NCBI GenBank assembly: GCA_905371865.1
Contig: CAJPNA010000091.1
Coordinates: forward strand, 1 to 6,033
Length of the DNA: 6,033 bases
Direction of reading: 5' to 3'
DNA from: an uncultured Carnobacterium sp.
Lineage (GTDB): Bacteria; Bacillota; Bacilli; Lactobacillales; Aerococcaceae
This document shows positions 1 to 6,033 of this stretch, in pieces. The notes beneath the pieces are model-generated. The model had not been told where the DNA came from. It made no database searches and was given only the letters and a program-made list of their open reading frames with translations. Position 1 is the stretch's first letter. Each line of letters begins with the position of its first letter. The position numbers were made by a program, and so were the translations under genes.

Positions 1-52
1 AAAACATATTGAGCCTTCGGCTACGTTCAATAATTATAAGAATAACTGTATC

Positions 53-75
53 GCCTCAAGCCAAGGTCTTGAGGC
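53..75 (+). repeat. Hairpin, 8-bp perfect stem
   Basis: GCCTCAAG (53-60) and CTTGAGGC (68-75) are exact reverse complements around a 7-base loop. The hairpin follows directly on the left repeat arm. No T-run follows on either strand, so it is not a typical intrinsic terminator. It probably belongs to the folded structure of the 1-184 element. Confidence 0.6.
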
Positions 76-88
76 TACCAAGCTTCAA

Positions 89-122
89 ACACTCTCTAGA
101 AAATAAATTTTCAAGAGAGTGT
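89..122 (+). repeat. Long tight hairpin, 16-bp stem with 2-base loop
   Basis: ACACTCTCTAGAAAAT (89-104) and ATTTTCAAGAGAGTGT (107-122) pair with a single A/A mismatch and only two bases between the arms. As DNA this is an almost perfect 34-base palindrome that could extrude as a cruciform. As RNA the innermost pairs would open to form a usable loop. It lies inside the 1-184 palindrome. No U-tract follows on either strand. Confidence 0.65.
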
Positions 123-186
123 AATTCACATTGGTTACGCACGTTATTCTTATGATTATTGGTATCCGAGGCTCTTTATGTTTTAC

Positions 187-470
187 CTTAAAAGCAGCGT
201 GCTTTGGAAACTGGTTTAGTGAAATTAGCTTATTTGATTGGATACATCCATCGTTTCAACATCCTCGTCAATGGAGAGGTACTATGACAGAGAGTGTGCT
301 ACTCACAGGATTGAGTCTCGGGTCTCAAGCCTACTGAGCTTCGTGTTTTTGGACATCAAATTAAGAAGTTTTAAGAATCTGTTTGGTGAAATAAAATGAT
401 TAGTGTGTTCATATCCAAACTTCAACACCTCGTAAAGTGAGAAGTGTTGTGAGAAAGTATCTGCTCCTTA
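187..470 (+). repeat. Degenerate tandem duplication, period ~166 bp
   Basis: Two diverged units run in the same direction, roughly 187-300 and 352-470. Shared landmarks keep a nearly constant offset: GTGAAAT at 219 and 386 (167), an ATCC block near 246 and 413 (167), TTCAAC at 255 and 421 (166), and CCTCGT at 263 and 428 (165). Between landmarks the match is patchy with small indels, so the duplication is old or the units are two members of a repeat family. The second unit ends in a hairpin (423-449: CAACAC-CTC paired with GAG-AA-GTGTTG). I see no coding signal in either unit. Confidence 0.4.
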
Positions 471-480
471 CAGAATTCTT

Positions 481-532
481 AAAATACATTGAGTCCTCGG
501 CTACGTTCAATAATTATAAGAATAACTGTATC
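481..532 (+). repeat. Third copy of the palindrome arm, same orientation as 1-52
   Basis: Aligned without gaps to bases 1-52, this stretch differs at only about four positions. The core CTCGGCTACGTTCAATAATT and the following ATAAGAATAACTGTATC are shared with the left arm, apart from one base at the core's start. Similarity fades after about base 540. It lies about 115 bases upstream of the carboxypeptidase start codon. With the inverted copy at 141-184 it could also bound a larger unit of about 390 bp (141-532). The close match to 1-52, against the more worn copy at 141-184, suggests recent duplication or conserved function of this arm. Confidence 0.75.
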
Positions 533-552
533 ATTTCAAGATAAGTCCTTAA

Positions 553-581
553 TTTTAGAAAAGTGATTTAGATTTTATATT
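553..581 (+). promoter_or_regulatory. Weak candidate promoter for the carboxypeptidase gene
   Basis: A TATATT hexamer (576-581) sits 66 bases upstream of the preferred ATG. The base-correct spacing of 17 puts TTTTAG (553-558) at the -35 position, which is a poor match to TTGACA. TAGATT (569-574) is an alternative -10. The real promoter may lie elsewhere, including inside the repeat copy at 481-532. Confidence 0.25.
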
Positions 582-646
582 AAGTTTTATTGCAAAAAGA
601 AGGAGAATTCACTAAAATGAAAAGAGATGTTTTAAGGGGAAAAATA

Positions 647-2005
647 ATGAAAAAAATAATCAAATTAGTTTGCGTCTTGTTTTTATTGATGATTGGAGTT
701 GTCAGCACAATATCCACAGTAAACGCACAAGAATCTGTTTTAAAAATAGTTAAAGATGAAGGGTATGAAATTGGCTCTTCAGATGCACCTAAAGCTTCAT
801 TAGTAGTGAGTATTGCGAATGGGGAAATATTATGGCAGGAAAATCCTGATAAAGCAGTAGATCCTGCGAGTTTAAGTAAATTAATGACAATTTTTATCGT
901 ATATGATGCAATTAAAGAAGGGAAAATAAGCCTAAGCGATAAAGTTGTACCAACTGCGACAGATCAAGCTATTTCTAAAATTACTGCCTTAAGTAATGTT
1001 CCTTTAACTGCTGGAGTCGAGTATCCAGTGGAGGAGCTTGTAAAAATGGCACTCCTTCCTTCCTCCAATGCAGCAACGATACTGCTGTCTCAACTAGTCA
1101 GCAATAATTCGGATGAATTTGTAGACTTAATGAATCAAAAGGCTAAAGAATTGGGAATGACGAATACTAAATTTGAAGGAGCAACTGGTGCAGTAGCGGA
1201 AGATTTTCAAGGTCATTATACGGTTAATCGCCATTCTATGAATCAACCCAACCAAACGACTGCTAGAGATTTAGCAAAAATGGTGATTGCTTTATATAAA
1301 GTACATCCTGAACTTACTCAGTATACTAGAAATAGCACGCTTACGGTTATGAGTGGAACACCTTATGCGCAAATAATCAAAAATACGAATCACTCGGTTC
1401 AAGGAGATTTATTAGCGTATCCTGGTATCATTGGCTTAAAGACGGGAACTAGTGAGAGAGATGGATTTAACTATATTGGAATTTATCAAAAAGATGGTGT
1501 AGAACTTCTAACGGTTGTTTTAGGGGTAAGTCATTGGACTAGTGTACAAGGAGAGTATAATCGTCACAAAATCGGAAATGCTTTGTTGAGTTATGTCTTA
1601 AAACAATATGAGGCGCAAACTTTGTTTAATCCTGGAATTCAAACGATTCAAGGGCAAAAAGTGAAATTAGATCATGCAGTGAAAGTCTTTACTGAAAAAG
1701 GAAAGACAGCCGACTATCAAATTGAGGGGAATCAGTTGAAAGTCGCTACACCTCAAGGTACAATCTATGAACAAGAATTAACGTATTCTATTGAGAAAGA
1801 ACCAGATGGAGTTGCCGAGTCTACGTATGAAGAAACAACGACTGAGGCTAGTCAATGGATTCCAAAGAGTATTTGGAATAAGACCGTGCACTTTATTAAG
1901 AATCTTCCACTTCTATTTTGGGTGTTCTTTTTTGCGATTGTACTTGTTTTTTACGTCCTTAGAAAATTTTTAAAAACAAGTTCCAAAAGAAATCGTCGTA
2001 AATAG
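647..2005 (+). CDS. dacA: D-alanyl-D-alanine carboxypeptidase, PBP4/DacA-like (peptidase S11), membrane-anchored
   Basis: This low-molecular-weight penicillin-binding protein acts outside the cell on the terminal D-Ala of peptidoglycan stem peptides. From the ATG at 647 it is 452 residues. A signal peptide spans residues 1-27 (MKKIIK, a hydrophobic core, then VNA|QE). The three active-site motifs are SLSK (S75, K78), SSN (139-141) and KTG (265-267). A C-terminal membrane helix (about 420-438) is followed by a basic tail. As I recall, Staphylococcus aureus PBP4 has the same plan and Ser75/Ser139/Asn141 numbering, so transpeptidase activity is possible. This start has AAGGGG at 634-639, seven bases upstream. 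An in-frame ATG at 617 has a stronger AAGGAG (600-605) 11 bases upstream and would add 10 residues. The gene appears monocistronic, with its own terminator. The family is certain; the symbol is a family-level choice. Confidence 0.93.
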   Translation: MKKIIKLVCVLFLLMIGVVSTISTVNAQESVLKIVKDEGYEIGSSDAPKASLVVSIANGEILWQENPDKAVDPASLSKLMTIFIVYDAIKEGKISLSDKVVPTATDQAISKITALSNVPLTAGVEYPVEELVKMALLPSSNAATILLSQLVSNNSDEFVDLMNQKAKELGMTNTKFEGATGAVAEDFQGHYTVNRHSMNQPNQTTARDLAKMVIALYKVHPELTQYTRNSTLTVMSGTPYAQIIKNTNHSVQGDLLAYPGIIGLKTGTSERDGFNYIGIYQKDGVELLTVVLGVSHWTSVQGEYNRHKIGNALLSYVLKQYEAQTLFNPGIQTIQGQKVKLDHAVKVFTEKGKTADYQIEGNQLKVATPQGTIYEQELTYSIEKEPDGVAESTYEETTTEASQWIPKSIWNKTVHFIKNLPLLFWVFFFAIVLVFYVLRKFLKTSSKRNRRK

Positions 2006-2026
2006 AAAAAGCAAATAAGTTCAAGA

Positions 2027-2071
2027 AAAAAACAGCATTTTTATTTTCATAGAATAAAAATGCTGTTTTTT
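2027..2071 (+). terminator. Intrinsic terminator after the carboxypeptidase gene
   Basis: A 19-bp perfect inverted repeat (2027-2045 with 2053-2071, 7-base loop) is centred on ACAGCATTTTTATT. The stem ends in A5-6 on the left and T6 on the right, so it can work in both directions. It starts 21 bases after the stop codon. Confidence 0.9.
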
Positions 2072-2150
2072 GGTCCCATTTTACGAATAAGATTTTTCTT
2101 TAGATTGTAAAAAAGACGACGAACAAGAAGCATAACCAATCAATCAAATG

Positions 2151-2186
2151 AAGCGTGAGACTAGAAAAGATAGTCTCACGCTTTTT
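2151..2186 (+). terminator. Second terminator-like hairpin upstream of the S9 peptidase gene
   Basis: AAGCGTGAGACTA (2151-2163) pairs perfectly with TAGTCTCACGCTT (2171-2183) around a 7-base loop, and the stem runs into TTTTT (2182-2186). The T-run is only on the plus-strand exit side, so it would stop rightward transcription. No gene lies between it and the preceding terminator. It may be a backup terminator for the carboxypeptidase transcript, or an attenuator or small-RNA terminator ahead of the peptidase gene. Confidence 0.8.
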
Positions 2187-2187
2187 G

Positions 2188-2215
2188 TTTGCCGTTGCAA
2201 AACTTTCTTTATAAG
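2188..2215 (+). promoter_or_regulatory. Candidate promoter for the S9 peptidase gene
   Basis: TATAAG (2210-2215) is a 5-of-6 match to the -10 consensus. TTTGCC (2188-2193) sits 16 bases upstream as a weak -35. Transcription would start near 2222, just past the 2151-2186 terminator, leaving a leader of about 33 bases with the ribosome binding site. The position makes sense because it would let the gene escape that terminator. Confidence 0.4.
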
Positions 2216-2254
2216 AGTAGACTGAAAGAGTACACGCGCAAAAGGAGTGATATT

Positions 2255-4204
2255 ATGAAGAAAATTGAACAAAAAGATTTATTTGAATTAAAAAATGTAG
2301 CTCAACCGGTCGTGGCCGGAGGAGACATCTTCTTTACAGAAACGAAGATGAATGAAAAGAAGAATACTTATGAAACAGCTGTTTATAAGTACACAAACGA
2401 AGGAAAAGTAGCTTATGGAGATGATGGAACGGTCAATTCATCGCTTCAAGTATCACCGGATGGAAAGTGGATTAGTTTTGTTAGTAATGAAGGAGAAGAT
2501 AAAACTCCTCAATTGAAAATTCAATCGGTAACAGGTGGGAAAGCCATTGCCCTAACACAGGAGAAAAAAGGCGTCTCTGTATATGTTTGGGGAAAGGATA
2601 GTCAGTCTATTTATTATCAAACGACTAAAGCGGATGAAGAAGAAAAGAAAGATGAATTTCCTCAACCAATCATCGTTGAAAAAACAACGTATCGATTCGA
2701 TGGTGGAAGCTTCTTGCCAAATAAAGAAACAATCCAAATTAAACAGGTAGAAGTAGCCACTAAAGAAGTGAAGACACTTTTTGAAACGGAAGAGTCTATA
2801 TTCTTCAGAGATGTATTACATGATGGCGGAAGCCTTGTTGTTGACCGTGATTTATCCAATATTCGTTGGACATTAGATAGTGCAGAGGCTTGCTATGTGG
2901 ATGTGGTCACTGGGGATATTCATCCAATTCTTGAAGCTGGAACAGATGAATCTTACCGCTATTTGTTGGATTCAAAAGAAGGAGTTGTTTTAGCTTATAA
3001 TTCAGGGGAACACGGATTTGTTACACAAGTAGACATCGTATTCAATAAAGAAGGTCAACCAGGTACAGAAGGAAGTATTTTAAATTTAACGTCTGGATTA
3101 GATGTGGAATGGGGAGACTGGTTGGTTGCTGACTTCCAACAATCGGTTACTGGAGTGGAATCTCAATGGATGGATGAGGAAAGCTTCCTCGTTAGCGCGA
3201 GTGTGGAAGGGAAAATCGTATTATACCGTCTCTTCTTAGATGGAAGAAATGAAGTTCTTTTTGATAAAGAGGTTCATATTACAGGAGCTAAAATCATCAC
3301 TGAAAAAGAACTCGTCATCACTTATTCAACGACAACACTTCCTAGCGCATTAGCAAAATTAGATTTAACAACTGGAGAAATTACAAACCTTTATAATCCA
3401 AATGAAGCATACTTGGCGGAACATATCGTTACAACGCCTGAACGCTTTACGTATAAAGGATACGACAACTGGGATATCCACGGATGGTATATGCCACCAT
3501 TCGAAAAGAAAGATAAGCATGCGGCGATTCTCTATGTTCACGGTGGACCACAAGTGGCTTACGGCGAAAGTTTCTTCCATGAAATGCAAGCCCTCGCTGC
3601 AAAAGGATACGGCGTGATTATGATTAACCCTCGCGGAAGTAACACATACGGACAAAACTTCGTGAAGAGTATTCTTGGCGATTACGGTAACCATGATTTC
3701 GACGACTTAATGATGGGGGTAGACTACATCTTAGAAACACATCCTGAAGTTGATGCGGACCAATTATACGTTGCTGGAGGAAGTTATGGTGGATTCATGA
3801 CAAACTGGATTGTAACGCATACGGACCGCTTCCGTGCAGCTGTCACACAACGTTCTATCAGCAACTGGATTAGCTTCTACGGCACAAGTGACATTGGACC
3901 ATTCTTCGTGGAAAAACAATTGCTCGATGATATTCATAATCCACAACGCCTATGGGAAATGTCACCAGTGGCTCATGCCAAAAACGCGAAGACGCCTTTA
4001 CTTGTCTTACACGGACAAAGTGACTTACGCTGCCCACAAGAGCAAGGGGAACAAATGTATATGGCTATGCGTAAAAACAATGTGCCAACAAAAATGATTC
4101 TCTTTCCTCAGTCTAGTCATGGATTATCTCGTCAAGGATTACCAAATCTTCGTCAAAAACGTCTAAAAGCTATTACCGACTGGTTTGAGGAATATTCAAA
4201 ATAA
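2255..4204 (+). CDS. S9 family serine peptidase (acylaminoacyl-peptidase / YuxL-like)
   Basis: This 649-residue serine peptidase is predicted to be cytoplasmic, as no signal peptide is visible. S9C enzymes cleave short or N-acylated peptides that fit through a beta-propeller into the active site. The N-terminal ~400 residues look like a propeller, with repeated motifs such as SPDGKWISFVSN. The C-terminal ~230 residues form the alpha/beta-hydrolase domain: HGGP (429-432, oxyanion region), GGSYGG with nucleophile Ser510, Asp590 in HGQSDLRCP, and His622 in SSHG. The full triad is present, so the enzyme should be active. Length matches B. subtilis YuxL (about 657 by memory). The start is set by AAGGAG (2242-2247), seven bases before the ATG. 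It stands alone between two terminators. Substrate and physiological role are unknown. Confidence 0.93.
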   Translation: MKKIEQKDLFELKNVAQPVVAGGDIFFTETKMNEKKNTYETAVYKYTNEGKVAYGDDGTVNSSLQVSPDGKWISFVSNEGEDKTPQLKIQSVTGGKAIALTQEKKGVSVYVWGKDSQSIYYQTTKADEEEKKDEFPQPIIVEKTTYRFDGGSFLPNKETIQIKQVEVATKEVKTLFETEESIFFRDVLHDGGSLVVDRDLSNIRWTLDSAEACYVDVVTGDIHPILEAGTDESYRYLLDSKEGVVLAYNSGEHGFVTQVDIVFNKEGQPGTEGSILNLTSGLDVEWGDWLVADFQQSVTGVESQWMDEESFLVSASVEGKIVLYRLFLDGRNEVLFDKEVHITGAKIITEKELVITYSTTTLPSALAKLDLTTGEITNLYNPNEAYLAEHIVTTPERFTYKGYDNWDIHGWYMPPFEKKDKHAAILYVHGGPQVAYGESFFHEMQALAAKGYGVIMINPRGSNTYGQNFVKSILGDYGNHDFDDLMMGVDYILETHPEVDADQLYVAGGSYGGFMTNWIVTHTDRFRAAVTQRSISNWISFYGTSDIGPFFVEKQLLDDIHNPQRLWEMSPVAHAKNAKTPLLVLHGQSDLRCPQEQGEQMYMAMRKNNVPTKMILFPQSSHGLSRQGLPNLRQKRLKAITDWFEEYSK

Positions 4205-4217
4205 CCATTTAATAGAA

Positions 4218-4253
4218 AAAGAGTCGTATTTCAACATCGAAATACGACTCTTT
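4218..4253. terminator. Bidirectional terminator shared by two convergent genes
   Basis: AAAGAGTCGTATTTC (4218-4232) pairs perfectly with 4239-4253 around a 6-base loop. Rightward it leads into TTTATTTTAT and leftward into TTTTTCTATT, so it serves both the S9 peptidase gene and the convergent ligase gene. Its right edge is three bases from the ligase stop codon (4257-4259), so the two genes share one compact terminator. Confidence 0.9.
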
Positions 4254-4256
4254 ATT

Positions 4257-5768
4257 TTATTGAAATAGTTGTTGTTCGAGTGCCCGACGTTGGACTTTCA
4301 TCGTGGCAGTTCGTGGGAATTCGTCAAACGGTAGGATAATCGGTTCGTTTAAGTGGGGAAGATTCACGAGTGTTTTCCACCATGCATCCCATAGGAATTC
4401 GCCATCAGCTTTCACCGCAACAACTGGTTGAGGGTAGCCATTTGGATCTTTTACAATGACAATTTCTTCAATCCATTCGTGAGTATCAAGTAGGAAGTCT
4501 TCGATGGCAAGCGTACTTGGTAAAGAGTCCACTAAATCGACTTGGCGGTCTTGCAAGATGAGTTCTCCCGATTTGTTTACATAACCGTAGTCACCAGTAT
4601 CCCACCAGTCGCCATAGACGTTCGCATTGAATCGGTCTTCCTCTTTATAGTAAGTCACTGCACGCCCTTTAGAAAATAAATGAATATTTCCCGGAGTGTT
4701 TGCTGGTAGAGGCTTCCCTTGTTCATTTGCAATTCGAGCTTTTGTGAAATCAAGATAACCAACGCCCATATTACGCACATCTGTTGTTGGAAGACTTTCA
4801 AGGGTATGTTTCCGCACAATCGCTGGTCCACATTCACTTTGACCGTAAATTTGTAAGTAAATGCCATTACCTTCTCTATTGGTACGTAAGAAAGTAGCCA
4901 TTGTTTCCTTATTAATGGCGTCAAAAGTAGAGTGGTAGTAACGCGTATTTTCAAATAAATGGGGTTTTGCTTTTGCAAGGTGAGCCCACTGGACAAAATT
5001 GTTCGGATGTGTCTCAATCGCAAGAGGAGAGTGGTGTTGTAAAACTTTCTCTACATTTTGTATACTTGGATCTACTATATAGAAATAAGGATAACCAAGA
5101 TTCATCAGCGAAGACATTCCAATATTAAAGCGGGAATGAACGGGTGAAATATGGAAAGCTAGTAAATCAACATGGTCCATTTTCTCCATGATGCTTTGTT
5201 GAAAAGCAATACGCCACCCCATACTAATCGAAGAATGAGCAATGAGTTTTGGAACGCCAGTAGTTCCACTTGTATGCGTCATGTAACTAATCTCGGTGTC
5301 TGGTAGTGGATTAAAATCTACAACTGTTTCATCGGCCTGGAGGACATCACTAACTGAGAACGCACGTTGTTTCATATCTTCAGGTAAAGGAGTAATTCTT
5401 TCAGCCGTAACGTCGTCAAACAGAATCCATGGCTTTTCTAAGCGCTCAGAGAAAATCTCAATAACTTCACTAGAAAGATGGAATGAAGTCATCACTGGAA
5501 CAGCACCAAGATAGCATACACTAACCGCAAGCCAGTACGTATCAACAGAGGATCTCTTATAAAGTAGAACTTTATCTCCCTGTTCCACACCAAGCGTCGC
5601 TAATTGACGTGCACGTTTGACAATCGCTGCATGAGTGGCTTCATACGTTGTTTGGGTTCCTAATTCTGGAAAAGCAGATGTTTCTGTATCTACAAAAATA
5701 GAGCAGCCAGGAAATTTTTCGCAAGCTTCTTTATAGTTTTTATAGAGTTGCAATGGTTTAAATGACAT
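4257..5768 (-). CDS. AMP-forming acyl-adenylate / acyl-CoA ligase (ANL superfamily), substrate unknown
   Basis: This 503-residue enzyme should activate a carboxylic acid with ATP to an acyl-AMP, then pass it to CoA, a carrier protein or another acceptor. Visible ANL motifs, in order: the phosphate-binding loop THTSGTTGVPK (164-174), YGQSECG (308-314), WDTGDYG (389-395), the hinge region ILQDRQVD (404-411), and the C-terminal catalytic lysine K491 in PRTATMKVQRR. The hinge lacks the usual Lys and Gly (VDSLP in place of IKxxG). The start is fixed by GAAAGGAG seven bases upstream of the ATG at 5768. A frame continues upstream to 5849, but it crosses the promoter. No carrier-protein, ketosynthase or thioesterase gene is visible next to it, so the pathway cannot be read from context. 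D-alanine ligase DltA is a less likely reading because no dlt partners are visible. Confidence 0.87.
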   Translation of the reverse strand: MSFKPLQLYKNYKEACEKFPGCSIFVDTETSAFPELGTQTTYEATHAAIVKRARQLATLGVEQGDKVLLYKRSSVDTYWLAVSVCYLGAVPVMTSFHLSSEVIEIFSERLEKPWILFDDVTAERITPLPEDMKQRAFSVSDVLQADETVVDFNPLPDTEISYMTHTSGTTGVPKLIAHSSISMGWRIAFQQSIMEKMDHVDLLAFHISPVHSRFNIGMSSLMNLGYPYFYIVDPSIQNVEKVLQHHSPLAIETHPNNFVQWAHLAKAKPHLFENTRYYHSTFDAINKETMATFLRTNREGNGIYLQIYGQSECGPAIVRKHTLESLPTTDVRNMGVGYLDFTKARIANEQGKPLPANTPGNIHLFSKGRAVTYYKEEDRFNANVYGDWWDTGDYGYVNKSGELILQDRQVDLVDSLPSTLAIEDFLLDTHEWIEEIVIVKDPNGYPQPVVAVKADGEFLWDAWWKTLVNLPHLNEPIILPFDEFPRTATMKVQRRALEQQLFQ

Positions 5769-5793
5769 AACAAAACTCCTTTCATTGGTATAT

Positions 5794-5822
5794 ATTATAT
5801 CAGTCACAAAAAAGGAAAACAA
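5794..5822 (-). promoter_or_regulatory. Candidate promoter for the acyl-adenylate ligase gene
   Basis: On the minus strand TATAAT (5799-5794) is a perfect -10. TTGTTT (5822-5817) lies at the ideal 17-base spacing as a partial -35. The -10 is 25 bases upstream of the ATG, leaving a short leader that holds the ribosome binding site. It sits back to back with the rightward promoter at 5837-5865. Confidence 0.6.
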
Positions 5823-5836
5823 TATGACCAAAAATA

Positions 5837-5865
5837 TTGACAAAAGCAAGCTAGAAAGGTATATT
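5837..5865 (+). promoter_or_regulatory. Strong rightward housekeeping promoter
   Basis: TTGACA (5837-5842, perfect -35) and TATATT (5860-5865, 5 of 6) are separated by exactly 17 bases. Transcription should start near 5872 and run into the structured leader to the right. Such a near-consensus promoter fits a highly expressed gene just beyond the window. Confidence 0.75.
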
Positions 5866-5871
5866 ATTAAA

Positions 5872-6033
5872 AGTTATTCGATAGGTGACCTGTAAGGGGA
5901 TATGTGTTGACAGATTCTCTATTATTTGGTAGACTATTGGAGTTGAGAAAACAAGCAGAAGCATCCCGCTTCTCGCCTAAGTTGACAAGGGTCCTTGGGC
6001 TGATAGGAAATGTTCAAGTTTTAAAAAGACATT
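5872..6033 (+). ncRNA. Structured 5' leader, possibly of a translation gene (infC-type); runs off the window
   Basis: Downstream of the strong promoter are at least 160 bases with compact hairpins. AGAAGC-ATCCC-GCTTCT (5957-5973) has a 6-bp stem. CAAGG-GT-CCTTG (5986-5997) follows. TTCTC (5915-5919) can pair with GAGAA (5945-5949), and that GAGAA could compete for the TTCTC inside the first hairpin. The motif GTTGACA occurs twice (5906-5912 and 5981-5987). The run around GCATCCCGCTTCTCGCC reminds me of leaders ahead of infC-rpmI-rplT in lactic acid bacteria, but that is memory, not a search. A competing reading is a partial gene: an open frame of 43 codons without stop starts at GTG 5904 or TTG 5907, behind AAGGGG (5894-5899). 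I cannot match that peptide to a known family. Confidence 0.4.

Larger units (their letters stand above)
1..184. repeat. Imperfect palindromic element with ~45-50 bp inverted ends (MITE-like)
   Basis: The left arm (1-52) and the right arm (141-184) are inverted copies. The outermost 15 bases, AAAACATATTGAGCC, match the reverse complement of 170-184 (AAAACATAAAGAGCC) at 13 of 15 positions. Further in, GTTATTCTTATGATTATTG (143-161) matches the reverse complement of 30-48 except for one base. The enclosed 88 bases contain two more hairpins (53-75 and 89-122), so the whole unit could fold into one long structure. No transposase reading frame is present. This fits a small non-autonomous mobile element or an intergenic repeat family. 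The window begins exactly at the left end, so any target-site duplication there is not visible, and calling it mobile is inference. Confidence 0.55.

Noticed and set aside
131..337. A 68-codon open frame beginning at TTG 131
   Set aside because: There is no ribosome binding site, it starts beside a repeat arm and runs through degenerate repeats, and the peptide resembles nothing I know.
1..590. CRISPR array suggested by repeated blocks
   Set aside because: The copies are in mixed orientation and irregularly spaced, with no uniform spacers.
590..646. Longer carboxypeptidase start at TTG 590
   Set aside because: The TTG lies upstream of the AAGGAG at 600-605 and would push a long charged stretch ahead of the signal peptide.
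2189..2254. N-terminal extension of the S9 peptidase to 2189
   Set aside because: It would begin right at the end of the terminator T-run and overlap the candidate promoter, while ATG 2255 has an ideal ribosome binding site.
3365..3694. A 109-codon minus-strand open frame within the S9 peptidase gene
   Set aside because: It is antisense to the conserved catalytic domain, has no ribosome binding site that I can see, and is best explained as a shadow of the real gene.
5769..5849. Hydrophobic 27-residue extension of the ligase that looks like a membrane anchor
   Set aside because: It is a translation of the promoter and ribosome binding site; the AT-rich DNA gives Leu/Phe/Ile by chance. ATG 5768 has the proper ribosome binding site.

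Overview
The window reads as chromosome of a low-GC Gram-positive bacterium, most likely of the order Lactobacillales. The reasons are AT-rich DNA, strong AAGGAG-type ribosome binding sites, TTGACA/TATAAT-type promoters, a PBP4-like membrane-anchored D,D-carboxypeptidase, and short hairpin terminators with U-tracts. A Carnobacteriaceae-like host (for example Granulicatella) is my impression from overall similarity; I could not test it.

Layout. Bases 1-590 hold no gene I can support. They contain a degenerate repeat region: a roughly 184-bp imperfect palindrome with matching ends (1-52 against 141-184), a third copy of its arm at 481-532, a worn tandem duplication of about 166-bp period, and several hairpins. 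Bases 647-2005 (+) encode a secreted, C-terminally anchored D-alanyl-D-alanine carboxypeptidase (S11 family, PBP4/DacA-like), closed by a strong terminator. Bases 2006-2254 are intergenic and hold that terminator plus a second terminator-like hairpin just before the next gene. Bases 2255-4204 (+) encode a cytoplasmic S9C-type serine peptidase (YuxL-like: beta-propeller followed by alpha/beta-hydrolase). A 15-bp bidirectional terminator separates it from a convergent gene at 4257-5768 (-), an AMP-forming acyl-adenylate/acyl-CoA ligase with an atypical hinge motif. Bases 5769-6033 are a divergent promoter region. A near-consensus promoter fires rightwards into a structured leader that runs off the window, possibly the 5' leader of a translation gene such as infC.

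The three genes look like separate transcription units, each with its own ribosome binding site and terminator. They share no evident pathway: one trims peptidoglycan stem peptides outside the cell, one degrades peptides inside it, and one activates a carboxylic acid. This is mostly an ordinary housekeeping stretch. The parts that deserve a second look are the non-coding ones (the left repeat region, the extra terminator at 2151-2186, the right-hand leader) and the hinge of the ligase.
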